A stretch of 62,464 bases of DNA from NCBI GenBank assembly GCA_002345675.1, contig DDWL01000069.1:20266-82729 (forward strand), read 5' to 3'. The stretch comes from Bacteroidales bacterium UBA2287. GTDB lineage: Bacteria; Bacteroidota; Bacteroidia; Bacteroidales; Tenuifilaceae. The translations under genes and the position numbers were made by a program. The notes under the pieces were generated by a model. The model was not told the origin of the DNA. It worked only from the letters and a program-made list of their open reading frames with translations, and ran no database searches. This document shows, in pieces, positions 8,763 to 18,452 of this stretch (position 1 is its first letter; every line of letters begins with the position of its first letter).

Positions 8763-9779
8763 ATGAGCGTAATAATACTTGGAATAGAATCGTCGTGCGA
8801 CGACACTTCAGCTGCAGTGCTGAGCGATGGACGCCTGCTTTCGAATTTAATTAGCAGTCAAAAAGTTCATATTGAATATGGAGGTGTTGTTCCCGAACTG
8901 GCTTCGAGAGCCCACCAGGCTAACATAATACCTGTTGTCGACACGGCACTAAAAGCCGCAGGACTTACCATTAACGACATTAATGCAATTGCATTTACCC
9001 GTGGGCCAGGCCTTCTCGGCTCGCTATTAGTAGGAACCTCGTTTGCTAAGGGAGCCGCTTTAACCCTCGGAATTCCGTTAGTAGAAGTAAATCACCTACA
9101 TGGGCATATTCTTGCACACTTTATAAAAACCGACACAACTCAAACTGAACCCAAATTTCCCTTCCTGTGCCTTTTGGTTTCGGGTGGTCATACACAGCTA
9201 GTTCTGGTAAAAAGTCACTTGGAAATGGAAATAGTTGGGAAAACAATTGACGACGCTGCTGGCGAAGCCTTCGATAAGTGCGCAAAGGTAATGGGACTTC
9301 CCTACCCTGGCGGGCCAGTTGTTGACAAACTTGCCGCACAAGGAAACAAGCATGCCTTTAAATTTGCGCGACCGCTTCCAAAAGGTTTCGATTTTAGCTT
9401 TAGCGGACTTAAAACTTCGTTTCTTTACTTTTTACGCGACCAGCTAACCGAAAACCCAAACTTTATCGAAGAACGAAAAGCCGACCTTTGCGCATCGCTT
9501 CAGCATACAATAGTTGAAATACTAATGGACAAACTGGTGGCTGCCTCGAAAAAACTTGGAGTAACCGAAATTGCTATAGGTGGTGGAGTTGCTGCTAATT
9601 CGGGGCTTCGAAACGCAATTACCGATAAGGGAGCTGAGCTTGGCTGGACTACTCATATTCCCGAATTTCGGTTTACAACCGACAATGCTGCAATGATTGC
9701 CATTGCGGGGCACTACAAATTTTTAAAAGGGGAGTTTGCCTCCCACGCTATAGTGCCGTTAGCAAGGCTTCCGTTCTAA
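8763..9779 (+). CDS. tsaD: tRNA N6-threonylcarbamoyladenosine synthase, TsaD
   Basis: TsaD transfers the threonylcarbamoyl group to A37 of ANN-decoding tRNAs, working with TsaB and TsaE in the cytoplasm. The protein opens with the ASKHA ATPase motif ILGIESSCDDTS. The HLHGH metal site is at H111 and H115, and later come VSGGHTQLV, DDAAGEAFDK and the GGGVAANSGLR nucleotide-binding motif. The frame could begin at TTG 8757, but the ATG at 8763 gives the standard MSVIILGIESS and 338 aa. It is divergent from tamB. A TATTTTTG box at 8713-8720 may be its -7 element. Its stop overlaps the convergent sensor gene by 4 bp. Confidence 0.97.
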   Translation: MSVIILGIESSCDDTSAAVLSDGRLLSNLISSQKVHIEYGGVVPELASRAHQANIIPVVDTALKAAGLTINDINAIAFTRGPGLLGSLLVGTSFAKGAALTLGIPLVEVNHLHGHILAHFIKTDTTQTEPKFPFLCLLVSGGHTQLVLVKSHLEMEIVGKTIDDAAGEAFDKCAKVMGLPYPGGPVVDKLAAQGNKHAFKFARPLPKGFDFSFSGLKTSFLYFLRDQLTENPNFIEERKADLCASLQHTIVEILMDKLVAASKKLGVTEIAIGGGVAANSGLRNAITDKGAELGWTTHIPEFRFTTDNAAMIAIAGHYKFLKGEFASHAIVPLARLPF

Positions 9780-12070
9780 TTCTTTTTATTACTTACCTTA
9801 AAACATTCGAGAAGGGTTTGCAGTAGTTGTCCCTGCGATAACGGCTTTTTAATTATTGCACAAAACCAATTGGCCGACTGGCTTTGTAAGCTATCGAAGT
9901 CGAAGCCTACAATTGCAATAATTGGCACATGGGGTTTAACCTTTCGAATTACTGTAACCCCATCGGCCATGGCCGTAGAGAGAACGCTAAAGCTTACTAA
10001 AATTGCATCGACATGGCAATTGCAGCTAATAATTCCAAGGGTTGTTTGAATATCGGGGGAATAAATTACCCTACAGTTAAACCCGTTTAGCATTGTTTTA
10101 ATTAGCATGTACCCCTTTCGGTGGGTATCCATAATTAGAATAGTTTTCCCTTTAAGGTGTGCCAGTTCGTTACCATCAATGCCCGAAATTACCGGAAGCG
10201 ATGCCATAGTGCTTTCGTTGGAGTTTTCGATTGGCAAACATGGAAACCTTAAATTTAATGTAACCATTGCGCTATCGCCCGATTCGACCCAAAGGGATCC
10301 ATTGCTTAAACGGGCCATTCGGCTGGCTGTGTATATTGGTACTAACGACGCATCGATATTATGCAAATCGTTATTAAGAATTAAACTCTCGAGCTGTTTT
10401 AAAATATTGCCAATGCTCTTTTTTGAATGAACAGAGAACGAAAAATGAAGTAACTCGGGGTTGTCTTGAAAACATTGCACCTCGAACCTGTCGGGATCAC
10501 CGTAGTTTACTAGGTAGTCGATAATGGCATTTACTACGGTTAAAAGTAAGTCTTTCGCTGTTAAAAATTCGGGAAAAGGGATAATGGTTTTTACTTTTAT
10601 ATCAACACTTTTGTTATTCGCTTTAAGTTCATGAGCAATCTCTCTCAGAGTATCGTCAATGTTAATAGTGCAGAATTTTTGCCCCTTGCCAGCAATTGCT
10701 TGGTTTAATGCAACAAGGCCATTAATGGTAATAAATAGCAATCGAATTGTATCGGTTGTTTGCAAAAGGTTGCCATCGAACTGTCGATCTTTTTGCATTC
10801 CCTCCAACGAAATTAAGAGTTGACTTAGCAACGCCTTAAGTTCGTTCGCCATTCGCGAAACAACCGCCTCTCGTTCAATATCTCTCTCTTCGAGAGAGTT
10901 TGAGGTGGATACAATTTCTAAATTTAGTCGCTGAATTTCATCCTCCTTTAATCGTATTTGTTTTTCGAGCGAATCGACAAGCGCTCTTTTGGTGTTAACT
11001 GCTCGTTGAACCCAATTTTTAATTAAAAAGTACGATAAAATGAGAAGTGCAGCTATTGAAATAACTATAATTAAAAATTTAACCCAAGGAATTATTTCGT
11101 TTTCGGAAGGCTTGTAAATAAAATCGTCGATATTTCGAATACGTTTAATAATTCCAACCTGATAAAGCTGCTCTGCAATTTTATACCAGCGCTCACGGTT
11201 GCTGTGGCCTATTTCAATTAGTTCGGGGTTAATAAGCCTTTCTATTTCCTTTGCCTCAAATAGCAAATGGTCAATAGTTTTTGAAGAATTGTAACGGGAG
11301 GCAATAATATTGGCCATTTCATCTTTATGAAGAATGGCGTACTCCCATCCTTTTACCGATGCTTCGCGAAAACGGGCAACTATTTCGGGGTTACTATTAA
11401 CAAACTTTTGCGACGAGAAAATACAGTCGGAGTAAAAATCGAAACCAAAATCGCTAGGATTAATTGTGTTGTACGGAATACCAAACTTATCCATAAAGTA
11501 GGGTTCGTTGCTTGTATACCCATGGTAAGCAAGCACCCTGTCGTTAAGCAAATCGTTAAGCGACAGGCTCGAGGGAACCATTTCAATATCTTCTTGCTTT
11601 AAACCTTGTGCTATAAGCATTGCCATTACATCGGTGCCAACCGAAAACTCGTTGAGCATTATTTTTTTCCCTCGTAAGTCGTCGGGAGAATTAACATTCG
11701 ACGATTTCTTTGTAATTAGAGTTGAAGGCGAATGCTGGAATATGGCTGCAACTAAAACAATTGGCATCCCATCCATGTAGTGAGCAATGAGTTCGGCATT
11801 GCCAATACCAAAATGCGAATTCCCTTTTAGTACTTCGGAAATATTGGAAACGCCAATTTCGGCTTGCTTAATTTCAACGTTAAGCCCCAGCTGCGAGTAA
11901 AAGCCCTTTTCAACAGCAGCATAGTAACCTGCAAACTGAAACTGGTGCTTCCACGATAAATGAAGGATAATCTTCTCGGGTTTTCTTGAACCAAATACGC
12001 TAATACTAAGCTGCAGCGAGAGTATGGCGACAAAAACAATTCTAAGTATGTTAACGCTTCTTTTGCTCAA
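9776..12070 (-). CDS. NMT1/THI5-domain sensor with degenerate kinase and receiver
   Basis: This 764-aa membrane protein is built like a hybrid sensor kinase. It has a signal/anchor segment, a periplasmic NMT1/THI5-like substrate-binding domain (about residues 30-320, beginning LSWKHQFQFAGYYAAVEKGFY), a membrane helix (about 325-348), a coiled coil (about 355-400), a kinase-like region and a C-terminal receiver-like domain (about 640-760). The H-box position reads RMANELKALLSQLL with no phospho-acceptor His. No clear G-boxes are visible. The receiver has IIKKP (the conserved Lys) but DAILVSFS replaces the phospho-Asp motif. It is therefore probably not a working kinase. The start is TTG, since no ATG occurs near the signal. 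The ligand is unknown; the NMT1 fold suggests a small organic molecule such as a thiamine precursor. Confidence 0.75.
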   Translation of the reverse strand: MSKRSVNILRIVFVAILSLQLSISVFGSRKPEKIILHLSWKHQFQFAGYYAAVEKGFYSQLGLNVEIKQAEIGVSNISEVLKGNSHFGIGNAELIAHYMDGMPIVLVAAIFQHSPSTLITKKSSNVNSPDDLRGKKIMLNEFSVGTDVMAMLIAQGLKQEDIEMVPSSLSLNDLLNDRVLAYHGYTSNEPYFMDKFGIPYNTINPSDFGFDFYSDCIFSSQKFVNSNPEIVARFREASVKGWEYAILHKDEMANIIASRYNSSKTIDHLLFEAKEIERLINPELIEIGHSNRERWYKIAEQLYQVGIIKRIRNIDDFIYKPSENEIIPWVKFLIIVISIAALLILSYFLIKNWVQRAVNTKRALVDSLEKQIRLKEDEIQRLNLEIVSTSNSLEERDIEREAVVSRMANELKALLSQLLISLEGMQKDRQFDGNLLQTTDTIRLLFITINGLVALNQAIAGKGQKFCTINIDDTLREIAHELKANNKSVDIKVKTIIPFPEFLTAKDLLLTVVNAIIDYLVNYGDPDRFEVQCFQDNPELLHFSFSVHSKKSIGNILKQLESLILNNDLHNIDASLVPIYTASRMARLSNGSLWVESGDSAMVTLNLRFPCLPIENSNESTMASLPVISGIDGNELAHLKGKTILIMDTHRKGYMLIKTMLNGFNCRVIYSPDIQTTLGIISCNCHVDAILVSFSVLSTAMADGVTVIRKVKPHVPIIAIVGFDFDSLQSQSANWFCAIIKKPLSQGQLLQTLLECFKVSNKKN

Positions 12071-12184
12071 GAGTTCGATTTGTTTACTTTTTTAAAGAAT
12101 AAACCTTATTGAATTGGAACTGTTAAAAGATTTAATTCGTTAAAAAATTATTACATAAATTTACAGTAAATATTTTAAGTGGCA

Positions 12185-12949
12185 ATGATTTTAGTAATTT
12201 CTCCTTCGAAAACCTTAGGAAGCCTTAAGTTAATGGGCTCAATTAATGCAACAATTCCTAATTTCACTCAAAAATCGGAAAAAATTGTAAAAGTACTTAG
12301 GAAGTATTCCGAACGGGAACTTGCAGATATTATGGATATTAACCCCTCACTTGCTCGACTAAACTTTGAGCGCTACATTAAATGGCAACTTCCGTTTACC
12401 TTCGAAAATAGCCAAGTTGCCATAGCAATATTTAAGGGCGATGTTTACGAAGGTATCGAAGCACAAACGTTAACCCCAGCCGATTTGGAATTTGCGCAAA
12501 ATCACCTTCGAATACTTTCGGGGTTGTACGGGGTACTTCGTCCGCTCGATTTAATGCAGCCTTACAGGCTTGAAATGGGAATGAAAATTAGCATTGGAAA
12601 GGCAACAAACCTATACGAATTCTGGGGAAACGACATTACAAACGACCTTAACGCCAGCCTTTCAAGTAGCAAATTGCTAATAAATCTTGCCTCGAAGGAG
12701 TACTTTTTGTCGTTAAATAAGGAAACGCTTAAGGGCGAAATAGTTACACCCGAGTTTAGGCAATATAATAACGGCAACCCAAAGGTTGTACCCATACTGG
12801 CTAAAAGAGCCAGAGGATTAATGACCCGCTACATTATAAAAAATAGAATAACTGAAATTGAATCCCTTAAGCACTTCGACTACGAGGGGTACATGCTTAA
12901 CCCTGAACTTTCAACTGAAAAAACGTTAGCTTTTGTAAGGTACGCCTAA
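12185..12949 (+). CDS. yaaA: YaaA/DUF328 family peroxide-stress protein
   Basis: This 254-aa cytoplasmic protein belongs to the UPF0246 (YaaA) family, linked in E. coli to lowering free iron during peroxide stress. Family marks are the N-terminal MILVISPSKTL, the central FKGDVYEGI and LRILSGLYGVLRPLDLMQPYRLEMG, and the late RGLMTRYII. A GTG at 12179 would add two residues, but the ATG at 12185 gives the standard family N-terminus. Length is normal. It is convergent with rlmI, overlapping by 4 bp. Confidence 0.95.
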   Translation: MILVISPSKTLGSLKLMGSINATIPNFTQKSEKIVKVLRKYSERELADIMDINPSLARLNFERYIKWQLPFTFENSQVAIAIFKGDVYEGIEAQTLTPADLEFAQNHLRILSGLYGVLRPLDLMQPYRLEMGMKISIGKATNLYEFWGNDITNDLNASLSSSKLLINLASKEYFLSLNKETLKGEIVTPEFRQYNNGNPKVVPILAKRARGLMTRYIIKNRITEIESLKHFDYEGYMLNPELSTEKTLAFVRYA

Positions 12950-14124
12950 TCAACGTTTAGCACCAAGCCCTTTAAGTATTCGCCCTCGGGGTGATAAATA
13001 TTAATTGGATGGTCGGCGGGTTGGGTTAGCTGATGCAGAATGCTTACCTCGCGATTGGCAATAACACCTGCCGAGAACACTGCATTCCGAAACTGCTCGC
13101 GGTTAACAACTTGCGAGCACGAAAAGGTAAAAAGTGTTCCTCCTTTATTAAGTTTACTCATGGCCGCAATGTTTAGCCTTTTATATGCCTGAAGGGCATT
13201 TTTAAGCGCCGAATTGTGCTTTGCAAAAGCGGGAGGATCGAGAATTATGAGGTCGTACATGTTTTTGTCGTCTCTTAAAAACTCAAAAACATCGGCGCAA
13301 ATATCGGTGTACTTTTCCGAAGGAATTTTGTTTAACTCCATGTTTCTTGAAGTTAAATCGACTGCGCGCTGCGAACTGTCGACACTTATAACATTGCTAG
13401 CACCACCTTTTGCTGCAAAAACTGAAAAACCACCTGTGTAGCAAAAGGTATTTAAAACCTTTGCCCCCTTGCTGTAGATTTCAATTAGCTTTCGGTTTTC
13501 CCTTTGGTCGATAAATAGACCCGTTTTTTGACCCTCTTCCCACGAAACTTCGAACTGGTAACCATATTCAAATAGAAGAATCGAACTTTTACTGCCAATA
13601 ATATAACCGTCGCCTTCGCTTACCCCTGCTTTAAAAGGAATTGTTCCCGAACTTTTATCGAAAACCGCCTTTATTTTACCTCCCATTAAATCGACGAGCA
13701 AGGTGGCTATTTCCTTCCGAATAAAGTACATGCCAACGCTATGCGACTGTATAACGGCGGTATCGCCGTAAATATCGACAATAAGGCCAGGCAGCCCATC
13801 ACCTTCGCCATGAACCAACCGGAACATATTGGTTTGAGAATTCGAAAAAAGACCAAGTTTTTGCCTAAGGGCAATTGCACGTTCGAGTTTACCTCGCCAT
13901 AAATTGGCATTAACAGTAACCGGGGTAAAGCTAAAAATGCGGACGCTTATTGAACTTGGTTGGTAGTGGCCTAACGCAAGAAATTTACCGTCGCTACTTA
14001 ACACCTCAACAACATCGCCTTCGCTTACATTACCATCAATTCGTTTAATTGCTCCCGAAAAAACCCAAGGGTGAAACCTTTGTAACGATTGCTCTTTACC
14101 TGGTTTTAGGTATATTTTAATCAT
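12946..14124 (-). CDS. rlmI: Class I rRNA cytosine-C5 methyltransferase, RlmI-like
   Basis: This 392-aa cytoplasmic enzyme is an S-adenosylmethionine-dependent methyltransferase of the RlmI (YccW) family, which methylates C1962 of 23S rRNA. The N-terminal PUA RNA-binding domain (about residues 1-75) is followed by an EEHxx-like region and a Rossmann methyltransferase core with LNTFCYTGGFSVFAAKGG (SAM site), VISVDSS (acidic end of strand 2) and DLIILDPPAFAK (catalytic loop). It ends an apparent operon of DUF5063, exonuclease and rlmI with 13- and 17-bp gaps, a gene order common in Bacteroidota. Confidence 0.93.
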   Translation of the reverse strand: MIKIYLKPGKEQSLQRFHPWVFSGAIKRIDGNVSEGDVVEVLSSDGKFLALGHYQPSSISVRIFSFTPVTVNANLWRGKLERAIALRQKLGLFSNSQTNMFRLVHGEGDGLPGLIVDIYGDTAVIQSHSVGMYFIRKEIATLLVDLMGGKIKAVFDKSSGTIPFKAGVSEGDGYIIGSKSSILLFEYGYQFEVSWEEGQKTGLFIDQRENRKLIEIYSKGAKVLNTFCYTGGFSVFAAKGGASNVISVDSSQRAVDLTSRNMELNKIPSEKYTDICADVFEFLRDDKNMYDLIILDPPAFAKHNSALKNALQAYKRLNIAAMSKLNKGGTLFTFSCSQVVNREQFRNAVFSAGVIANREVSILHQLTQPADHPINIYHPEGEYLKGLVLNVD

Positions 14125-14141
14125 ATTACTTTGTCGTTAGT

Positions 14142-14720
14142 TTATTTGCTATCCTGTAGCAACTTAAGGTAAATTTCGCGGCATGCCCAAGCGTCGATAG
14201 CGGCATACTCCTGCTGCGGTGGGGTTAGTACGGTCGACTCCCAATTCGAAAGCTGCTGCGATTTCGAAACGCGAACATTAAGCACAATGGCTGCAAGTTT
14301 TCGTACACTTAAACACTCAATACCGTGCTGTGGGGCAATTACTTGCAATTCGACAAATCCTTTTGGCTCGAATGTTTCGATGCGCTTAAGCGCTTTAAGG
14401 TCGTCGCGAATTGCAGCGCCAACCTTAGTAAAATTCTCGTTTTCGAAGTAGCTAATTAAACTTGGCGTTAAGCCACAGCTATTTACCCTAACAAGAAGCG
14501 CAAAGTTTGGAACAGCAAGTTGTAAAAGGGCAAGCCCGTGCACAACTCCTTTTCGAAACGAAGGCTTGGTTTCGGTGTCGAAACCAGCAACGGAATGACA
14601 CATTATACGAGGGAGATATTTCTCAACATCCTCTTCGGTATTGGCAATGGCAATATCGCCGTCGAAAACCAATCGAGGTAAGTTAACTATGTCTTCGTTG
14701 CTAATACTTTCGGCAAACAT
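14142..14720 (-). CDS. RNase D-like 3'-5' exonuclease
   Basis: This 192-aa protein has the DEDDy exonuclease fold. Visible catalytic motifs are VAGFDTETKPSF (Exo I, D and E), AAIRDDLKAL (Exo II, D) and YAAIDAWACREIY (Exo III, Y and D). No HRDC domain is present, so it is smaller than E. coli RNase D and is of the short 3'-5' exonuclease-domain type. Substrate may be RNA or DNA; the link to an rRNA methyltransferase gene suggests RNA work. It is the middle gene of the DUF5063-exonuclease-rlmI operon. Confidence 0.93.
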   Translation of the reverse strand: MFAESISNEDIVNLPRLVFDGDIAIANTEEDVEKYLPRIMCHSVAGFDTETKPSFRKGVVHGLALLQLAVPNFALLVRVNSCGLTPSLISYFENENFTKVGAAIRDDLKALKRIETFEPKGFVELQVIAPQHGIECLSVRKLAAIVLNVRVSKSQQLSNWESTVLTPPQQEYAAIDAWACREIYLKLLQDSK

Positions 14721-14733
14721 TGGTAGTATAAAT

Positions 14734-15345
14734 CTATATGTTATCGTTTTGGCGGCGGGTTACAAACCAGTTGCTGGTATCCTTGTCGCTTTCGGTCGTG
14801 CTATCCTCATCGTCGGTTTCGAGGTCGAGCCCACTAAAATTTAGTAAGTGCAATGCTCGTAGGCCATTTGCTAAACGAATGCCCCAAAACTCGCGAAAAT
14901 TTGTGTTACACTCCCAAAGGGCATCGTTCATTTCTTCAACTTGTCCTTTTTGGTAAAGCATTGTAAAGTTCTTTAAATCCTGGTAAACATCGGCTAAGTA
15001 CTCCGAAATAGTTGCCGTAAACTGCTCGTCGGTTTCAGAAACCCGGGGATCGAATATTTCGGGAAAATCGTCGTGCTGTTTAAGCAATACTTTGATTTTT
15101 AAACGGATATCCTCATATATATCTTCGGTAACGTATTTTTGGCTACCCTCTTCGTAAAGCGGTTCGTTTAATGGCAAAAGCGTTGCCTTATAGTAAAGAA
15201 GTGGCACAAGTTTTCCGGCAATTCCAACAAATTCGATACGAGAATAGCGCTCGATATTATCGAAAAACGCACAGTACTCCTTAGCTACTGTTGCAAACTC
15301 AACTACGTTTCGGCTGTAAACCAGCTCCTTAATATCGTAACCCAT
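14734..15345 (-). CDS. DUF5063 domain protein
   Basis: This 203-aa acidic, helical protein matches the DUF5063 family, usually found directly upstream of an RNase D-like exonuclease in Bacteroidota. It has no signal, membrane helix or catalytic motif that I can see. A conserved stretch is NVVEFATVAKEYCAFF near the N-terminus. A TTG at 15366 could extend the frame, but a complete promoter lies over that codon (15364-15395), so the ATG at 15345 is the start. Its C-terminus is very acidic (DLETDDEDSTTESDKD). Function is unknown. Confidence 0.88.
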   Translation of the reverse strand: MGYDIKELVYSRNVVEFATVAKEYCAFFDNIERYSRIEFVGIAGKLVPLLYYKATLLPLNEPLYEEGSQKYVTEDIYEDIRLKIKVLLKQHDDFPEIFDPRVSETDEQFTATISEYLADVYQDLKNFTMLYQKGQVEEMNDALWECNTNFREFWGIRLANGLRALHLLNFSGLDLETDDEDSTTESDKDTSNWFVTRRQNDNI

Positions 15346-15363
15346 ACGTTGAAGATTAAACAA

Positions 15364-15395
15364 CAAACCTACTCGAATTTTACAACATGAGCAAA
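15364..15395 (-). promoter_or_regulatory. Promoter of the DUF5063-exonuclease-rlmI operon
   Basis: Read on the minus strand this is TTTG, a 20-bp spacer, then TAGGTTTG, a full match to the Bacteroidota -33/-7 promoter. The -7 box ends 18 bp before the ATG at 15345. Confidence 0.72.
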
Positions 15396-15877
15396 CCCCA
15401 ATTCTTAAAACAAATTAAATATGCAACGGAACTGATATTAATTACTTGTAATAAAACCACTTGTACAAAACTGGGTTGTATAAAGCTACCTGTTTTTTCG
15501 TAAAGCAAATTTTAAAAAAGTGACTTCGCATAACGAAAAAAAATGTGGCTCAACTTATAATTATGCATTTACACACAAAATGCAGTACACAATTCTGCAA
15601 ACCTAAAAACAATGCATTCATCTTATAACCTGCATATTAGTTAGTGGTACATATAATTTATGTATTAGATTACTATGCTTAGTCAACATTAATCACACAT
15701 TTACCCCTTATTTAATTATTATAGACATACTCTATCAAAAAAAACATGCACTTCGTCCACAGCAACCATTGTATTCATCACAATTTACCATACACTACAG
15801 CAACTATTTTTTTTATTTACGTAATACATATAAAACATTGTTCTCTTTGAAAATAAACCAAATAACATAAAAAGAAT
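15396..15877. other. AT-rich intergenic region
   Basis: This stretch of about 480 bp between the DUF5063 promoter and the first Crp/Fnr gene has no credible ORF. It is AT-rich with several short partial inverted repeats (for example CATTT / AAATG near 15565-15580). It probably holds the regulatory region of the Crp/Fnr gene, but no clear TAnnTTTG box stands out. I see no RNA gene. Confidence 0.5.
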
Positions 15878-16573
15878 ATGGACTTATACACTAAAACCGA
15901 AACAGTACAGCAAGACATTGACAAGGATTTTATCGCGTCAATTTTTCAACCCGAAAACGTCGATGTAATACTTAGCAAATCGACCACCGTTAAGTATCGA
16001 AAGCGCGAAACAGTTATAAAAAGTGGCGAATTTGTTTCACACTTAATTCTTATTTACAAAGGGTTTGTAAAGGTTGAAATTGAAAAGGGTAAACGTAACC
16101 TAATTCTCGACATTGTTCCGGCAATGAACATAATTGGCTTGCCCGTTGTGCTAAACCTTGCAAAATACGATTTTTCGATAGTTTCGCTCACCGAGTGCGA
16201 AGTACGCCTACTTCCAATTGACACTATTAAGTCGATAATTTCGGGAAATGGTAAAGTGGCCATGCAAATTATAAACTACGCTAACGACCAGTTTGTGTTC
16301 CCAATGTTAAATAAGCTACAGTGCATTTCGCATAACAATGTAAGGGGTCGCCTAGCGCAGCTTTTGCTAAACCTAGCGCAGAATACTCACCAGAGCAAAT
16401 CGTTCACACTATTTATTTCGCGTACCGAAATGGCTGAAATGATTGGCTTTTCACGAGAAAATGTAATACGTATTCTATCGGAATTTCACACCGAAAATAT
16501 TATCAGCATTTCAGGGAAGAATATTGAAATTAAAAACTTCCCAAAGTTAGAAGAACTAGCAAGGTATAGTTAA
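15878..16573 (+). CDS. Crp/Fnr family transcription regulator (1)
   Basis: This 231-aa protein has a cyclic-nucleotide-binding-fold N-terminal domain (about residues 20-145) and a C-terminal winged helix-turn-helix (about 165-225) with ISRTEMAEMIGFSRENVIRI as recognition region. The N-terminus lacks the cysteine cluster of classical FNR, so oxygen sensing by an iron-sulfur cluster is not supported. It is preceded by a long AT-rich region and followed by a terminator. The target genes are unknown. It is the most divergent of the three Crp/Fnr proteins in the window. Confidence 0.9.
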   Translation: MDLYTKTETVQQDIDKDFIASIFQPENVDVILSKSTTVKYRKRETVIKSGEFVSHLILIYKGFVKVEIEKGKRNLILDIVPAMNIIGLPVVLNLAKYDFSIVSLTECEVRLLPIDTIKSIISGNGKVAMQIINYANDQFVFPMLNKLQCISHNNVRGRLAQLLLNLAQNTHQSKSFTLFISRTEMAEMIGFSRENVIRILSEFHTENIISISGKNIEIKNFPKLEELARYS

Positions 16574-16610
16574 ACAAAGGTATAGTTAAACAAAGGTTGA
16601 GTTTAGGATT

Positions 16611-16646
16611 AGGCTCACATTGGGGTTTCTCGGTGTGAGCCTTTTT
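16611..16646. terminator. Intrinsic terminator after Crp/Fnr (1)
   Basis: Stem GGCTCACA (16612-16619) pairs with TGTGAGCC (16634-16641), followed by TTTTT. It separates the convergent Crp/Fnr and ClC genes. A short tandem repeat (AGGTATAGTTAAACAA, twice) lies just before it at 16562-16595. Confidence 0.8.
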
Positions 16647-16649
16647 AAT

Positions 16650-18452
16650 TTACTCGTCGGAGAACTGCACCAGCATGTTTCGGTAGGCCGAAAATATTTT
16701 CGATTTCGAAACAAATCCAACATACTGGCCCTTTTCAATTACAGGTAAGTTCCAAGCAGCTGTCTCCTCAAACTTCTGAATTACCGAAGACATTGGTTCG
16801 TTAATGTCGATAAAGTCGGGAGGAATACTCATTAACTCGCGAATAAACGTATTATCGTACCTCTCGGTTTCGAACATAACCTCACGAATATGGTCGAGCA
16901 AAACGTAGCCCAGCATCATTTTGTCGCTATCGACCACAGGAAAAATATTGCGGCGCGAACGGCTAACAGCATCAACAAGCTTACCTAGCGAATCGTCGGG
17001 GTGAACTACAATAAAATCGTTTTCAATTACATTGCCAAGTTTTAAAAGGGTAAGCACAGCCTTGTCCTTATGGTGTGTAATTAAATCGCCACGGGCAGCA
17101 AGCCTTTTAGTGTAAATCGAATGCGGTTCAAAATACATTATTGTAATGTAAGATATTGTTGAAGTAATCATTAGGGGTATAAAAAGCCCGTAACCGCCCG
17201 TTAGTTCTGCAATAAGGAATATAGCAGTAAGCGGAGCGTGCATAACACCTGCCATGGTTCCTGCCATGCCCACAAGGGCAAAATTGCTTTCACTAAGGTT
17301 GGTTTGAAAAGTTAGGTTTAAAAATTTGCCAACAAAAAAACCCGAAACACCACCAATAAAAAGTGTTGGAGCAAATGTTCCCCCAACTCCGCCAGCACCA
17401 GTAGTTATGGCCATGGCAAAAACCTTAAAAGCTATTAGCATTCCTAGTAATCCTAATAGAATCCATTGGTTTTCGTGAAAAGAGGAGAAAATACTGTTTC
17501 GAAATAGGTTTTCTACTGTACCATCTAATAGATTCTGAAGCGTATCGTATCCCTCACCGTATAAAGGAGGGAAAATGAAGATAAGTAAGCCCAAAAGCAA
17601 ACCACCTACCATCCATTTAATATAGGGGCTTCGAGTTCTATTAAAGTTGCTCTCGACCCGCATAGCGACCCTTGTAAAGTAGAGAGAAACTAGACCACAA
17701 AAAATTCCAAGTAGAATGAAGAAAGGGATTTTTTCGAGGGCAAAGGGCTTCACAATTTCGTAGGCAAAAACCACATTTTTCCCCATTAAAAAGTAGGAAA
17801 TTGTAGTACCCGAAACGGCTGCAATTAGTAACGGAACTATTGACGCCATGGTTAGGTCGAGCATAAGAACCTCAAGAGTAAAAATAAGCCCAGCAATTGG
17901 AGCCTTAAAAATTGAAGCAATGGCAGCAGCCGATCCGCAAGCCAAAAGCAGGGTCATTGTTTTGTAGTTAAGCCGAAACAGCTGCCCAATGTTCGAACCA
18001 ATGGCTGAACCCGTAAGTACAATAGGAGCCTCTGCTCCTACCGAGCCTCCAAAACCAATTGTTATTGTGCTCGCAATAATCGACGAAAACATGTTATGTC
18101 GTTTAATTCTACTGCTCTTTCGCGAAATGGCGTAAAGAATTCGGGTAACCCCGTGGCCAATATTATCTTTAATAACGTACCTTACAAAAAGAAGGGTAAA
18201 AAAGATTCCAATTCCAGGGAGTGCTAAATAAAGAACAATGAACGAGCCATGCTCCATTAAGCGCTCCAAAAGTGTATGGGTAAACTGGACAGTATTTTTT
18301 AGAAGAACAGCTGCAAGTCCGCTAAGTATTCCAACAATGCAGCTGAGCACCAGAATTAGCCTTTTTTGCCCCAATCGGGTTAAGGACACTACTCCAAAAT
18401 TAAGAAGTCGTAATAAATTCCGATAGAGTAAAATTCTAATTCGCCTAATCAT
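16650..18452 (-). CDS. ClC-type chloride channel/transporter with CBS domains
   Basis: This 600-aa inner-membrane protein carries chloride or exchanges it for protons. The membrane part (about residues 20-440) contains the selectivity and gating motif GFGGSVGAEAP, with the gating glutamate near E141, and GAGGVGGTFAPTLFIGG later. Two CBS domains (about 470-595) include 'VVHPDDSLGKLVDAVSRSRR' and form a regulatory nucleotide-binding module. Length and domain order fit the ClC-CBS family common in Bacteroidota. It is transcribed away from hydE but on the same strand, with a 112-bp gap, so co-transcription is uncertain. Confidence 0.93.
   Translation of the reverse strand: MIRRIRILLYRNLLRLLNFGVVSLTRLGQKRLILVLSCIVGILSGLAAVLLKNTVQFTHTLLERLMEHGSFIVLYLALPGIGIFFTLLFVRYVIKDNIGHGVTRILYAISRKSSRIKRHNMFSSIIASTITIGFGGSVGAEAPIVLTGSAIGSNIGQLFRLNYKTMTLLLACGSAAAIASIFKAPIAGLIFTLEVLMLDLTMASIVPLLIAAVSGTTISYFLMGKNVVFAYEIVKPFALEKIPFFILLGIFCGLVSLYFTRVAMRVESNFNRTRSPYIKWMVGGLLLGLLIFIFPPLYGEGYDTLQNLLDGTVENLFRNSIFSSFHENQWILLGLLGMLIAFKVFAMAITTGAGGVGGTFAPTLFIGGVSGFFVGKFLNLTFQTNLSESNFALVGMAGTMAGVMHAPLTAIFLIAELTGGYGLFIPLMITSTISYITIMYFEPHSIYTKRLAARGDLITHHKDKAVLTLLKLGNVIENDFIVVHPDDSLGKLVDAVSRSRRNIFPVVDSDKMMLGYVLLDHIREVMFETERYDNTFIRELMSIPPDFIDINEPMSSVIQKFEETAAWNLPVIEKGQYVGFVSKSKIFSAYRNMLVQFSDE

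Noticed and set aside
16562..16595. Regulatory tandem repeat after Crp/Fnr (1)
   Set aside because: Only two short copies spanning the stop codon; probably slip duplication.
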